The notes under the pieces were generated by a model. It saw only the letters and a list, made by a program, of their open reading frames with translations. It did not search any database and had not been told where the DNA came from. Shown piece after piece: positions 34,991-44,176 of a DNA stretch of 56,260 nucleotides (position 1 is the stretch's first letter; every line of letters begins with the position of its first letter). This DNA comes from a virus. Position numbers and translations under genes: made by a program. The stretch is taken from positions 1-56,260 of IMG/VR virus record IMGVR_UViG_3300009124_000014; one strand, given 5' to 3'.

Positions 34991-36518
34991 GGGTCAACTA
35001 TGGCCATATCAGCAAGAGGCTGTAGACCGCATGGTCGACCGAGGGCAGATGCTGCTAGGCATGGTCATGGGCGCGGGGAAGACGCCCACGACTCTAGGGG
35101 CAGTAGAAGAGTTACATGCAGAGGGAGAGATCGACCGGTGTCTGGTTATCGTCCCCGCTTCTCTGAAATACCAATGGGCTAGAGAGATCGCTAAGTTTAC
35201 TGACGCCAAGTCGACGGTTATCGACGGTCCAAAGAACAAGCGGCAAATGCAGTGGAGAATGTCAATCAATAGTAGGTATGTCATTGTCAATGCTGAGACC
35301 CTTGCTAACGACCTCAAGGATTTGGGGATCATTCAAGCGATCGTTGTAGACGAGAGTACGATGATCAAGAACCGTTCTGCAAAGCGTTCTAAGTTGGTTA
35401 AACGTATAGGTAAAACCGTCCCCTACCGATTTGCGCTCACTGGACAGCCCATCGAGAATCGCCCCGAAGAACTGTTTAGTATTATGGAGTTCGTAGACAA
35501 GCAAGTTCTAGGCGACTTCCAGTTGTTTGACCGCACCTTCATTGTAAGGGATAACTGGGGCAGACCTCTGCGTTACCGAAATCTGGACAAGATGCACAAG
35601 TCGATGCAGGAGTGCATGATTCGTAAAACTCGTGACGACATCAAGGATCAATTACCGGATATCATTCACCAAGTCATACCTGTGCCATTTGACGTAGGTG
35701 GAGCAAAGGTATACCGAAGCATCTCCAACGATCTACTCAGAAAGATCAGCGAGACAACACAAGGTAACAGTGGTTTCAACTTGTGGGCGCATTACAACGG
35801 TGGAGATGGTAGTGAGGCGCAGGGCCAGATCATGGCTCGTTTAACGGTGCTTAGAATGCTGTGCGACAACCCTGAACTGGTGCGCAAGTCGGCAGACAAT
35901 TACAGCAACGCTGATGTCGCTACTGGTAGCCAGTACGCCTCCGAGATCATGGCCATGGGGTGGATGGAGTCTGCTAACAAGTCCCCCAAGTTAGAAGCAT
36001 GCTTGGAGTACATAGAAGACGTTCTATCTCAGGACGAGAACAACAAGGTCGTTTTATTTTCTTTCTTCAAGGACAACCTGCGCATGATCCAGCAGGCCAC
36101 TAGCCACCTAGCGGATAGCGTGCTGTTCATGGGTGGCATGGACGCAGCGGCACGAGACGCCAGCAAGCAGAGGTTTGCCGAGGACCCTAAGTGCCGTCTA
36201 TTTCTGTCGTCCGATGCAGGAGGCTACGGGGTTGACCTTCCCATGGCTAACTATTTGATCTCGTACGACTTGCCATGGAGTAGTGGCAAGTTGGAACAGA
36301 GAGAGGCTCGTATCATTAGGTTGTCGTCGGAGTTTCCTCACGTTACAATCGCCACCTTCGTTATGCAGGGCAGTATCGAAGAGCGTCAGTACGAGATGCT
36401 TCAGATGAAGCGCTCAGTCAATGAGGCGTTCATTGATGGCAAGCACCATGACAACGATGGAGGAATGACACTGACGCTTGACACGCTCAGTGGGTTTCTG
36501 CGAGAATCAAGCGTATGA
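34983..36518 (+). CDS. SNF2-family DNA helicase/translocase
   Basis: 511 residues. Motif I GMVMGAGKT (~26-34), motif Ia VIVPASLKYQW, motif II VVDEST (~121), motif III ALTGQPIEN, and the C-terminal lobe with LFLSSDAGGYGVDL, LPWSSGKLEQREARIIRL (motif VI). Such translocases act in phage recombination or fork restart. Positioned between primase and small accessory genes. Confidence 0.9.
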   Translation: MFKGQLWPYQQEAVDRMVDRGQMLLGMVMGAGKTPTTLGAVEELHAEGEIDRCLVIVPASLKYQWAREIAKFTDAKSTVIDGPKNKRQMQWRMSINSRYVIVNAETLANDLKDLGIIQAIVVDESTMIKNRSAKRSKLVKRIGKTVPYRFALTGQPIENRPEELFSIMEFVDKQVLGDFQLFDRTFIVRDNWGRPLRYRNLDKMHKSMQECMIRKTRDDIKDQLPDIIHQVIPVPFDVGGAKVYRSISNDLLRKISETTQGNSGFNLWAHYNGGDGSEAQGQIMARLTVLRMLCDNPELVRKSADNYSNADVATGSQYASEIMAMGWMESANKSPKLEACLEYIEDVLSQDENNKVVLFSFFKDNLRMIQQATSHLADSVLFMGGMDAAARDASKQRFAEDPKCRLFLSSDAGGYGVDLPMANYLISYDLPWSSGKLEQREARIIRLSSEFPHVTIATFVMQGSIEERQYEMLQMKRSVNEAFIDGKHHDNDGGMTLTLDTLSGFLRESSV

Positions 36519-36529
36519 CAGGAGGACAC

Positions 36530-36949
36530 ATGGACGAGATCGAACGCATGGCAGAAGAGTACGTGCGGCACAACGAGCATTCTCAGGCTTTGCAGAAGAT
36601 GCTTGACGAACTGAAGAAGCACCTGACCGAGTACATCGAGAGCAGTGGTGAGACCGACGAGCGGGGCAACCAGTATCTGCCCGCAGGTAGGTTCATGCTA
36701 CGCCGTCAGCGTCGTGAGAGCCGCCCTTCCTTGAATAAGGACCGTGCAGAGCAGTGGGCTAAGGAACAGGGGATCTGGGACAAAGTCTCACGTACTGTGG
36801 AGGTCCTTGACGAAGATGCTTTGGTGGGCTATATTTTTGAGAACCGTGACACAGATGGTCTGGAAGAAGAGTTTCAGAACCTTCACGATCCCCCCAAGAT
36901 CACGTTTGCGTTTATGAAGCCAGTAGAGGAGGAACAGTATGACTACTGA
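36530..36949 (+). CDS. Unknown coiled protein, replication region
   Basis: 139 residues from ATG 36530, preceded by AGGAGGACAC; the in-frame ATG at 36515 lacks a site. N-terminal coiled coil (EIERMAEEYVRHNEHSQALQ) and a basic middle (RFMLRRQRRESRP). Family unknown to me; basic patch may contact DNA. Confidence 0.65.
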   Translation: MDEIERMAEEYVRHNEHSQALQKMLDELKKHLTEYIESSGETDERGNQYLPAGRFMLRRQRRESRPSLNKDRAEQWAKEQGIWDKVSRTVEVLDEDALVGYIFENRDTDGLEEEFQNLHDPPKITFAFMKPVEEEQYDY

Positions 36950-37088
36950 GTACGACATCTTGAGCGTCACTCGTGTCGGCATGTTCCGCTGGGAGGCAAT
37001 GGTACGCACTAGTTATATCGTTATGTATTTTTACGGGTACAGCAAAGGCGCTGTAAAGCGCAAAGTTGCTCGGTATTTGGGCAAGTAG
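36939..37088 (+). CDS. 49-residue unknown basic protein
   Basis: ATG 36939 has AGAGGAGGAACAGT upstream and overlaps the previous gene by 11 bases. Product begins MTTEYDILSVTRVGMFRWEA and ends in a basic helix (KGAVKRKVARYLGK). Aromatic middle (SYIVMYFYGYS). Real on ribosome-site evidence; function unknown. Confidence 0.6.
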   Translation: MTTEYDILSVTRVGMFRWEAMVRTSYIVMYFYGYSKGAVKRKVARYLGK

Positions 37089-37110
37089 TACTCGTTTAGG
37101 AGCGTAATTA

Positions 37111-37557
37111 ATGCCTAGAGACCCTTTAGACCTCTTTAATTCTCTAAAAGAAGAGGATACTGATACGGATTATCCGGGTAAGACTGCGCCCAAGAACCGG
37201 GATTCTTCACCAATCACGCACGAGTGGTTGACAGGGATTCCGTACCAAGAGTATATTGTCAAGGGAGTTACCCGTAAGTTCTACACCATCGGGTCACTCG
37301 CCAAGGCTATAGGTCGCGCTCCTGTGACCATTAGGGAATGGGAGCGTAAAGGCTGGTTACCTCCAGCCGCATTCCGCACTCCAACGCCTAAAGGGGAGCA
37401 AGTCCCCGGTAAGCAGGCCAAGGGTCGGAGACTTTATTCAGAGGCACAGGTTGTGTTTCTCGTAGAGTCAATGGTAGGTTTCAGTATTGATGATCCTCAC
37501 AACTCTGATTGGGAGGGCTTCAAGGCTGAGATAGCCAACAATTATCCACGCAACTGA
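37111..37557 (+). CDS. MerR-like helix-turn-helix protein
   Basis: 148 residues, SD AGGAGCG. Residues ~57-90 read FYTIGSLAKAIGRAPVTIRE-WERKGWLPP, the MerR/HTH_17 recognition pattern, followed by GRRLYSEAQV, where MerR wing residues lie. No effector domain is seen. It may regulate transcription or act as an excisionase-like architectural protein. It lies just ahead of the ssDNA-binding protein. Confidence 0.7.
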   Translation: MPRDPLDLFNSLKEEDTDTDYPGKTAPKNRDSSPITHEWLTGIPYQEYIVKGVTRKFYTIGSLAKAIGRAPVTIREWERKGWLPPAAFRTPTPKGEQVPGKQAKGRRLYSEAQVVFLVESMVGFSIDDPHNSDWEGFKAEIANNYPRN

Positions 37558-37592
37558 CAAACTCAGAGACAACGACAAGAAAAGAGACAAAC

Positions 37593-38267
37593 ATGGGAAT
37601 CTTCGACGAAGACACCAATGATTCGACCGTAGCGGTCGAAGACAGCGACAGCGACATCGACCGTGGAAAGGCACGACGTGTGATCCGTCGTGGCTGGGGC
37701 AATGTCGACAGCACCAAGCAGGCTGACAGCCCGTACGCACAGCGCTTGAAGATCGAGGACAAGCCGGTAGTGGTCAAGTTCCTTGAAGACGAGCCGTACA
37801 CCTCCTTCCGCATGCACTGGGTGGAGCGTCAGGGTCAGAAGTCCTTCACCTGCATCAGCGACATGCACCCTCAGGGTTGCCCTCTGTGTGACGCAGGACA
37901 CCGCCCCTCCGCTCGCTTTGCCTTCAATGTGGCTCTTATGAGCGAGGACGGAGAGACAGTTATCCGTTCCTACGAAGTCGGTCCCCGTGTGATCGATTCT
38001 TTGAAGAACTTCCATCAGGACCCACGTCAGGGTCCACTCCCCAAGCACTACTGGGCGATCAGCCGCAGTGGCAAGGGTCCCACGTCACAGACCAATCACC
38101 AGATGATTCGTGACCGTGATCTGGAGGAGGAGTGGAACATCGAACCGCTCACTGAGGAGCGCATTGAGTCGCTGAAGTCGGAGTCTTACGACGACAGCAT
38201 CGTCCCCATTCCGAACCGCAAGACTCTCGTCACCATTGCGGCAGAGGACATGGATTACGACGACTGA
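37593..38267 (+). CDS. ssDNA-binding protein with zinc knuckle
   Basis: 224 residues. An acidic start (DSDSDID) is followed by a fold with VVVKFLEDEPYTSFRMHWVE and a C87...C96-x2-C99-x3-H103 zinc knuckle (FTCISDMHPQGCPLCDAGH), as in phage single-strand binding proteins with gp32-like zinc. An acidic end (EDMDYDD) is typical of SSB tails that recruit partners. It lies directly before the DNA polymerase with a strong hairpin between. Confidence 0.75.
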   Translation: MGIFDEDTNDSTVAVEDSDSDIDRGKARRVIRRGWGNVDSTKQADSPYAQRLKIEDKPVVVKFLEDEPYTSFRMHWVERQGQKSFTCISDMHPQGCPLCDAGHRPSARFAFNVALMSEDGETVIRSYEVGPRVIDSLKNFHQDPRQGPLPKHYWAISRSGKGPTSQTNHQMIRDRDLEEEWNIEPLTEERIESLKSESYDDSIVPIPNRKTLVTIAAEDMDYDD

Positions 38268-38268
38268 C

Positions 38269-40365
38269 GTGAACCTCAACAGTGCAGGCGACCAGCGGGG
38301 GCCGAGTGCCCCCGCTGTGTTGTCTATATCGGAGTTATCGACCATTGTCGATATCGTCAAGGAGGAGGGAGCCTTCTCGTTTGACGTAGAAACACGTGGC
38401 AACATTGAGCGTCATGCTGATGTGATGGACCTCGTAGAGCAAGAGTGGATCGCTAAAGAGGCCACCTTGAAGGCCACTCACCCATCAGTGCGTGAGCGCT
38501 CACGTCAGGCCATCGAAGACAAGTGGCGTGGAAACGTAGCCATTGACACCTTGCGTAACGAGGTCTTTTGGATAGGTATCGCCACTCGTAACCACTCTTG
38601 GGCTATCCCTATGGGTCACCCCAACGGTGAAATACTCGTACCGGAAGACAGGGGCGATGGCAGTACCATCCCCCCTGAAGGCTACAGGGCTGTACTTGCT
38701 TCTGGTAAGGAGTCGATGGCTCGTGCAAAGTACTTCATTCCTGCTACGTTCACAGATCCCCCGGAGCAGTTAACACAAGAGCAGGTCTTTACTGCTTTAG
38801 AACCGCTGTTCATGGATGAGGGGATCGTTAAGGTCAATCAGAACATCAAGTTCGATGTGAAGTCAGTGGCTAAGTACTACGGTGGCGAACTACCTAAAGG
38901 TAGGTATATCGACACCATGATCCTCATGCATATCGTGGACGAGAACCTGCCATCGTACAGTCTGAAGAACATCATTGATCGTGTGTACGGCTTTGATCCC
39001 TATCACAGGGACGGCAAGATCGGTAAAACCATCACGACAGAGCCTTTCAGCAAGGCGTGCCGCTACGTTCACTATGACGCCCGTTGGGCTTGGATGCTTT
39101 ACCGGCGTTTGTATAAGTCGATCATGTCGGTGCCGTCTCTGTCTAAGGCTCTTTACCTTGACTTAGATGTCCTTAGTGTCCTTGCACAGATGGAGATGAA
39201 CGGTATCGCCGTCAACCAGCGTGCTATGAAGAATCTCCGCAAGGAACTCGACCTCGACCTCAACACGAAGTTATTGGACATCTCCCAGTACGCCCCCGTC
39301 GGTTTCAATCCTGACAGTAACGCTCACAAGGCCAAGTTCTTGTTCGGTAAGAAGCGTGAGGGCGGTCTTGGTCTGAAGCCGAAAAAGGTGACAGCCAAAG
39401 GTAATCCAAGTGTAGATGACGACTCTTTGAAGTCATTGCAGGGCAAGCACCCCGTCATTGACATGCTGATGGAGTACGCCGAGTTGAAGAAGATGAAGTC
39501 GACGTATGTTGATGGGCTGATCCCACTGCTTCACAGTGGTCGCCTCCATCCCCAGTTCCACTTGCATAGGACTGCTACAGGACGCCTATCCGCTAGTGAC
39601 CCCAATCTTCAGAACATTCCTAGAGACGGTAGGGTTCGTGGATTGTTTGTGGCAGAGCCGGGGAACAGTCTTGTAGTGGCTGACTACTCTCAGATCGAGA
39701 TGCGCATCATGGCTATGTACTCGCAGGACCCTGAGTTGATGAACATCTTTGAGAACAACATCGACGTACACGCCGGTACTGCTAGCGTCATCTTAGGGAA
39801 GCCCCCCGAAGAAGTGACAGGGGAAGAGAGGACGATCTATGGAAAAGTTCCGAACTTCCTCATGGGCTACGGCGGCGGTCCTAAGCGTCTTGTCGATGCT
39901 ACTGGTGGTCAGTTATCTCTTGATGAGGCTCGTGTTGTCGTAGATAACTACAACGCAGGGTACAAAGGTTTGACCTCGTGGAAGGCCAATGTCCTAATGA
40001 AGGCCCGTAAGCAAGGGTACGTTGAGACTATGTACGGTCGTAGACGGAGAGTTCCGGGCCTCTCATCAGATGATTTTGCAGAGAAGTCGAGGTCGGAACG
40101 TCAGGCTATTAACGCTATAGTTCAGGGGACTGCTTCTGAGATATGTAAGGATGCGATGCTCACAGTTAGTTCGGCGTTGCCTTACCCTAAATGCAGGATG
40201 CTGGTGCAGGTGCATGACGAGTTAGTCGTCTCAGTACCCACTGATGAGGTAGTTGAGTGGGCGTCAACCATCGAGAGAGCCATGGGAAATGGTAAGGTGA
40301 TTATGGGAGTTAGTTTGGAAGTCGAAGCACACTTTGCTCAGTCTTGGGCGGAGGCGAAGGGATGA
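38269..40365 (+). CDS. Family A DNA polymerase with 3'-5' exonuclease domain
   Basis: 698 residues if GTG 38269 is used; GTG 38317 or TTG 38320 would put the start after the hairpin. Exonuclease motif SFDVETRG begins at residue 37, with VNQNIKFDVKS and YVHYDARWAW as Exo II/III. Polymerase motifs: A DYSQIEMR (~471), O-helix RTIYGKVPNFLMGYGGG (~521), C VQVHDELV (~646). Length is close to T7 polymerase. It replicates the phage genome with the helicase, primase and SSB upstream. Confidence 0.95.
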   Translation: MNLNSAGDQRGPSAPAVLSISELSTIVDIVKEEGAFSFDVETRGNIERHADVMDLVEQEWIAKEATLKATHPSVRERSRQAIEDKWRGNVAIDTLRNEVFWIGIATRNHSWAIPMGHPNGEILVPEDRGDGSTIPPEGYRAVLASGKESMARAKYFIPATFTDPPEQLTQEQVFTALEPLFMDEGIVKVNQNIKFDVKSVAKYYGGELPKGRYIDTMILMHIVDENLPSYSLKNIIDRVYGFDPYHRDGKIGKTITTEPFSKACRYVHYDARWAWMLYRRLYKSIMSVPSLSKALYLDLDVLSVLAQMEMNGIAVNQRAMKNLRKELDLDLNTKLLDISQYAPVGFNPDSNAHKAKFLFGKKREGGLGLKPKKVTAKGNPSVDDDSLKSLQGKHPVIDMLMEYAELKKMKSTYVDGLIPLLHSGRLHPQFHLHRTATGRLSASDPNLQNIPRDGRVRGLFVAEPGNSLVVADYSQIEMRIMAMYSQDPELMNIFENNIDVHAGTASVILGKPPEEVTGEERTIYGKVPNFLMGYGGGPKRLVDATGGQLSLDEARVVVDNYNAGYKGLTSWKANVLMKARKQGYVETMYGRRRRVPGLSSDDFAEKSRSERQAINAIVQGTASEICKDAMLTVSSALPYPKCRMLVQVHDELVVSVPTDEVVEWASTIERAMGNGKVIMGVSLEVEAHFAQSWAEAKG
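38293..38317 (+). terminator. Perfect GC-rich hairpin between SSB and polymerase genes
   Basis: CAGCGGGGGC (38293-38302) pairs perfectly with GCCCCCGCTG (38308-38317), loop CGAGT, then TGTTGTCTAT. It begins 26 bases after the SSB stop and lies within the first codons of the polymerase frame if GTG 38269 is the start. A partial terminator here would keep SSB mRNA above polymerase mRNA. Confidence 0.6.
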
Positions 40366-40829
40366 TTATGCACGATGAAGAAGCCCGCAGGCTGAGCCAG
40401 CGTAACTTTTACTTGCGACTATCACCCTTCGGCGGGCACGACATCGCTAATGACGAGGCTGGGTTTATGACTCCAGCCGATGACATCATGGAAGCGGAGA
40501 TGCGTGATGTGCTGGCTCTGTGGCTGTCTTTGCAACAAGGCAAAGCAGGAGAAATTATCGCTAACTGTGCGTGGTGGATGAACCAGTACATGGACCCGGA
40601 CAGGAAGTTTGACGCTAATACAGGCGTTGAGCATTTAGATAAGTTGACTTCCTACGGTGTCGCACTTATTGGGTTGCTGATGGATGCTGGTGTCATAGAG
40701 TTGGTTGACAAGCCAGATATTCCAGACATCATGCTTTCTTCAGCCACAGACTTCGACTTTACTCAGTTAGACTTTTTGAATAAGTTAGAAGAAATCTGGA
40801 ACTCGGAGGAGGACAGTGATGACAAATAA
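40362..40829 (+). CDS. Unknown helical protein
   Basis: 155 residues from ATG 40362, overlapping the polymerase TGA (ATGA). Contains MRDVLALWLSLQQGKAGEII and an acidic end (EEIWNSEEDSDDK). No motif recognised; coupled to the polymerase gene. Confidence 0.7.
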   Translation: MIMHDEEARRLSQRNFYLRLSPFGGHDIANDEAGFMTPADDIMEAEMRDVLALWLSLQQGKAGEIIANCAWWMNQYMDPDRKFDANTGVEHLDKLTSYGVALIGLLMDAGVIELVDKPDIPDIMLSSATDFDFTQLDFLNKLEEIWNSEEDSDDK

Positions 40830-41271
40830 CGCCTCGTGGTGGGCTAACAAGTTAGGGCAGACACAACCTGCACGGCACGGTATTACAGTCGCCCCAGCAC
40901 AGCCTCAGCCGGTTCAGCAACCACAACAGGTACAGCCTGTACAACAGCAACCGCAAGCACCTGCACCACAGCCGACTATGGAGGGCGTGCCTCTGAACCA
41001 AGGAGAACGCCAGCAGGTTCTGGACCCTAATCGTGCCGCTAACGCTGAGATCAGTATGAGTGAGGCTATGCGGTTGTGGCGTGGTGGTGAGGCTCACCGT
41101 ACTGAAGGTAATATGGCATGCCCTGCCTGCGGTAGCGCTACCGGCTATACTGCGTACTCCGGTATGGGAGCAGGTGCCGCCCGTGTCAACGGGCAGACTC
41201 CTCGCCCCCACTGCTTTGAGTGTGGGTACAACGGAGCCTACTCACAAGGGCTGGAGTCCAGTTGGGCTTAG
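40819..41271 (+). CDS. Zinc-ribbon protein with Gln/Pro linker
   Basis: 150 residues from ATG 40819 (SD GAGGACAGTG). After a short N-terminus comes a 50-residue Gln/Pro-rich tract, then a C-terminal zinc ribbon with CPACG and HCFECGY pairs spaced about 45 residues apart. Located before recA; probably binds nucleic acid or protein in the replication complex. Confidence 0.7.
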   Translation: MTNNASWWANKLGQTQPARHGITVAPAQPQPVQQPQQVQPVQQQPQAPAPQPTMEGVPLNQGERQQVLDPNRAANAEISMSEAMRLWRGGEAHRTEGNMACPACGSATGYTAYSGMGAGAARVNGQTPRPHCFECGYNGAYSQGLESSWA

Positions 41272-41298
41272 ATCGAACATAACAACTAAGGGGAATAA

Positions 41299-42318
41299 GT
41301 GGAGCACAAAAGCATCGAAGAACTAGCAGCAGAAATCCAGAAGAAGTATGGGGAACACGTACTGGTAAAGGGTAGTGATGCACGTCAGGAGACGGTACAT
41401 ACCCCCACAGGTATCCTCGCTTACGATCTCGCTCTGGGTGGCGGTTGGGCCGCTAACCAGTGGAATGAGATCATTGGAGAAGAGTCGTCGGGTAAGACGG
41501 CCATTGCGTATAAGACCATTGCTACCAATCAGGCTCGTGATCCAGAGTGGAAGGCTCTGTGGATTGCAGCCGAAGAGTACGTACCTGAGTACGCCGCATC
41601 CTTTGGCGTGGACTTAGACCGGCTTTGGGTCGTAGAGAGCAACGAGATGGAATCTACTCTTGAGTTCATCCTCACCGCTGTCGAGAACCGTGCTGTCGAC
41701 TGCGTCATCATTGACTCGATTCCTGCACTCGTACCTGATCGTGAGGTCGAGAAGAACATGGACGAGGCAACGGTCGGCGTAGGGGCTTTGTTGCTGGGTA
41801 AGTTCTTCCGCAAGTGCGCAAAGGCACAGCGCCGCCATGAGGGTGAGCGTGACGTAACGCTGATTGCCATCAACCAGTGGCGTGACAAGATCGGAGTCAT
41901 GTACGGTGACCCTCGTACGACGCCCGGAGGTAAGGCTAAGAACTACTTCTACTTCACTCGGGTCGAAGTGCGCCGTGACGAATGGCTCAGCGAAGGGTCC
42001 AAGTTGGACAGTCGTGTTGGCCAGTCGATCAAGATGCGTGTCATCAAGAACAAGACCTACCGCCCTCAGCAGATTGCTGTAACTGACTTCTACTTTGCAG
42101 ACACGGTTGGGTTCCGTATGGGGGACTTTGACGTGGTTAAAGACATCGTAAACGTCGCCCTCGCTCTGGAGTTGTTTGAAGGACGCTACAAGTTTGAGGG
42201 CGAGAGGATTGCCAGCAAGAAGGATGAACTGTACGATATGGTTCGTCAGGACTTAGGCTTGCAGGAACGTATCCGTCAGGCCGCAGTGAAAGCAGTATTT
42301 GGAGCAGAAGATGAGTGA
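41299..42318 (+). CDS. recA: RecA/UvsX-type recombinase
   Basis: 339 residues from GTG 41299 (AAGGGG seven bases upstream). Walker A GEESSGKT at 60-67, Walker B VDCVIIDSIPALV (~145), RecA signature ALLLGKFFRK and LIAINQWRDKIG; loop L2 equivalent GKAKNYFYF. Performs strand exchange for recombination-dependent replication and repair. The following genes code for resolvase-like nucleases. Confidence 0.93.
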   Translation: MEHKSIEELAAEIQKKYGEHVLVKGSDARQETVHTPTGILAYDLALGGGWAANQWNEIIGEESSGKTAIAYKTIATNQARDPEWKALWIAAEEYVPEYAASFGVDLDRLWVVESNEMESTLEFILTAVENRAVDCVIIDSIPALVPDREVEKNMDEATVGVGALLLGKFFRKCAKAQRRHEGERDVTLIAINQWRDKIGVMYGDPRTTPGGKAKNYFYFTRVEVRRDEWLSEGSKLDSRVGQSIKMRVIKNKTYRPQQIAVTDFYFADTVGFRMGDFDVVKDIVNVALALELFEGRYKFEGERIASKKDELYDMVRQDLGLQERIRQAAVKAVFGAEDE

Positions 42319-42610
42319 CACATATACACGTAACAGGGACTGGGCTGACAGTGAGCACAACCCATTCAGGGATATGAAGGGAGCCATGTCGGACCGCTCA
42401 GGTGTACGGCCTGCCCCTGTTCAGGGTCGTCTGTTCGATCCCGACAAATACACCGACACCCCTTCCTCGCAGAAGACTCTGGAGCAGGTCAAAGAGATCA
42501 AGGCCGAGGTAGCAGAGATCAAGAAGATGTTTGAGGAGTTTCGTGAGATTCTCGACACGCAGGCTGAGGCGATCCGTGAGATAACCGAGATACTCATCGA
42601 CAATGAGTGA
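42311..42610 (+). CDS. Coiled-coil protein
   Basis: 99 residues from ATG 42311, with GGAG six bases upstream, overlapping recA by eight bases. The C-terminal half is a long heptad coiled coil (TLEQVKEIKAEVAEIKKMFE). Probably an oligomerising partner; function unknown. Confidence 0.7.
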   Translation: MSDTYTRNRDWADSEHNPFRDMKGAMSDRSGVRPAPVQGRLFDPDKYTDTPSSQKTLEQVKEIKAEVAEIKKMFEEFREILDTQAEAIREITEILIDNE

Positions 42611-42929
42611 CTCTGGTAAAAAGTCCAAACAGCAAGAAGAGCGCACGGCTAAGTCCTACAAGGGTAGCCGTAACGCCATGTCAGGTGCAGGCTGGGTTAG
42701 GAAGGCCGATGTTCGCACCGAGGACTTTATGATCGAGAATAAGTTGAAGATGGACCCTAAGGCTAAGTCGTACAGCCTGAAGGCCGTCGACCTACGTGAC
42801 CTAGTAAAGAGGGCACGGTTAGAGGGGCGAATCCCTCTCATGCAGATTGACTTGGCAGGCCATAGGTATGTAGTGTTGGCCGAGGACGACTTTTTGGAGA
42901 TGATTGGTGAGGACGATAATCAGGACTAG
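42603..42929 (+). CDS. PD-(D/E)XK resolvase-like nuclease, small
   Basis: 108 residues. The order SGAGWVRKADVRTEDFMIENK gives a G..RK.DV...F.IE.K pattern of phage Holliday-junction-resolvase-like enzymes, followed by LVKRARLEGRIPLMQIDL and YVVLAEDDFLEM. The catalytic Asp and ExK are present. Overlaps the preceding stop (ATGAGTGA). It may resolve recombination intermediates made by RecA. Confidence 0.6.
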   Translation: MSDSGKKSKQQEERTAKSYKGSRNAMSGAGWVRKADVRTEDFMIENKLKMDPKAKSYSLKAVDLRDLVKRARLEGRIPLMQIDLAGHRYVVLAEDDFLEMIGEDDNQD

Positions 42930-42945
42930 CAACACGTTGGGCGAC

Positions 42946-43299
42946 ATGACTGAGCGCTCATACCAGATCAATAGATACCTACACCACGCTGGTGAGTACG
43001 GGTGTACATGGCAGGACATCGCTGACCGTATGGGTACCCACCACGGTACGGCCTCCGGGGCGCTATCAGTCATGCACAAAAACAAGGAGATCGCTCGCCT
43101 CAAGGATAAGCGTAACGGTTCCTCTATCTACGTTCTTCCTCAGTACGTCAAGGGGCGTGCAACCTCATCGTACCGCTCCAGTGCTGCTAAACGTGCTCTG
43201 CTTGAGTTGGTAGATCAGATAGAAGCCGACCTTGACAGGGGCGACTACGATGCCGCATACCGACACCTACAGGAAACGAGAGACAAGTTCAATGACTGA
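42946..43299 (+). CDS. Winged-helix DNA-binding protein
   Basis: 117 residues from ATG 42946. Helix-turn-helix pattern GCTWQDIADRMGTHHGTASG (residues ~20-40), then a wing (IARLKDKRNGSSIYVLP). Helical C-terminus. Likely transcription or replication regulator in this operon; overlaps the next gene (AATGACTGA). Confidence 0.65.
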   Translation: MTERSYQINRYLHHAGEYGCTWQDIADRMGTHHGTASGALSVMHKNKEIARLKDKRNGSSIYVLPQYVKGRATSSYRSSAAKRALLELVDQIEADLDRGDYDAAYRHLQETRDKFND

Positions 43300-44176
43300 C
43301 CAACCGTGGTACATGAAGAACTATCAGGAGCAGTTTAGTGCTCGTAGCACTATGCGTGTTCTTCCCAAGATCGAGACTGCTCTTGCTCTAGAACAGGCAG
43401 AGCGCAACTCGCACCGTGACACCGATCATTTCCACTCCAGTGAGATGGCGAAGGAGAACTGGTGCCCCCTATCTTCTTGGTACAAGATCACAGGAGAGGA
43501 AGAGAGTGATCCTCAGTCGTTCAGCCTTTCTCGCATGAACATCTTTGCTGAAGGTCACAACATCCACGATAAGTGGCAGAGGTGGATGTGGCGTGCCGGT
43601 GGCCTGTGGGGCAACTGGTTGTGCCAGACCTGTGAGTACAAGTGGGAAGACCGTTCTCCCAGCATGTGCCCCCTCTGTTCTTCAGATGACGTTGGTTACA
43701 GGGAGGTACCTCTCAGCAGTGACCGTTATCAGATTGTCGGCCACGCAGACGGAGTGTGGGAAGACGACAAGGGTAAGGCTGTCATCGAGATCAAGTCAGT
43801 TGGACTAGGTACTATTCGCTGGGACGCCCCTAAGTTGTACGAAGGGTACGACAAAGGTGACCTCTCTTTAGATGACCTTTGGAAGAAGATTAAACGCCCT
43901 CTGAAGGCACACATTCGTCAGGTCAACCTGTACATGATGTGCCTCGGGATCGAGGATGCTGTTGTAATTTACGAGTGGAAGCCCTCGCAGGACGTGAAGG
44001 AGTTCCATCTGAAGTACGACGAAGCGCTCATTTCAGACATCTTGGTCGGCATCGACGACGTTCTCGACTGCATGAAGGCAGGCGTAAAACCAAACCGGCC
44101 TGTGACGGCGACACACAAAAGTTGCAGTATGTGTAAGTTCTGTAACTACAAGAGCAGATGTTGGAGTAGCAAATGA
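43292..44176 (+). CDS. Cas4/RecB-like nuclease with inserted zinc ribbon
   Basis: 294 residues from ATG 43292. PD-(D/E)XK core: GHADG (D153), IEIKS (E166, K168), and Q210-x3-Y214. A putative 4Fe-4S cluster is formed by C58 and C278, C281, C284, C290 (CSMCKFCNYKSRCW). An extra zinc ribbon, C111-x2-C114 and C126-x2-C129, interrupts the fold before the active site, which I have not seen described as standard. It is a stand-alone 5'-3' exonuclease candidate for recombination; no CRISPR array or other cas gene is near, so it is not a CRISPR locus. Confidence 0.8.
   Translation: MTDQPWYMKNYQEQFSARSTMRVLPKIETALALEQAERNSHRDTDHFHSSEMAKENWCPLSSWYKITGEEESDPQSFSLSRMNIFAEGHNIHDKWQRWMWRAGGLWGNWLCQTCEYKWEDRSPSMCPLCSSDDVGYREVPLSSDRYQIVGHADGVWEDDKGKAVIEIKSVGLGTIRWDAPKLYEGYDKGDLSLDDLWKKIKRPLKAHIRQVNLYMMCLGIEDAVVIYEWKPSQDVKEFHLKYDEALISDILVGIDDVLDCMKAGVKPNRPVTATHKSCSMCKFCNYKSRCWSSK

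Noticed and set aside
37563-38048. 161-codon antisense frame opposite the SSB gene
   Set aside because: No ribosome site; mirrors the zinc-knuckle gene.
43292-44176. Possible CRISPR-Cas locus because of the Cas4-like gene
   Set aside because: No repeat-spacer array and no other cas gene in the window.
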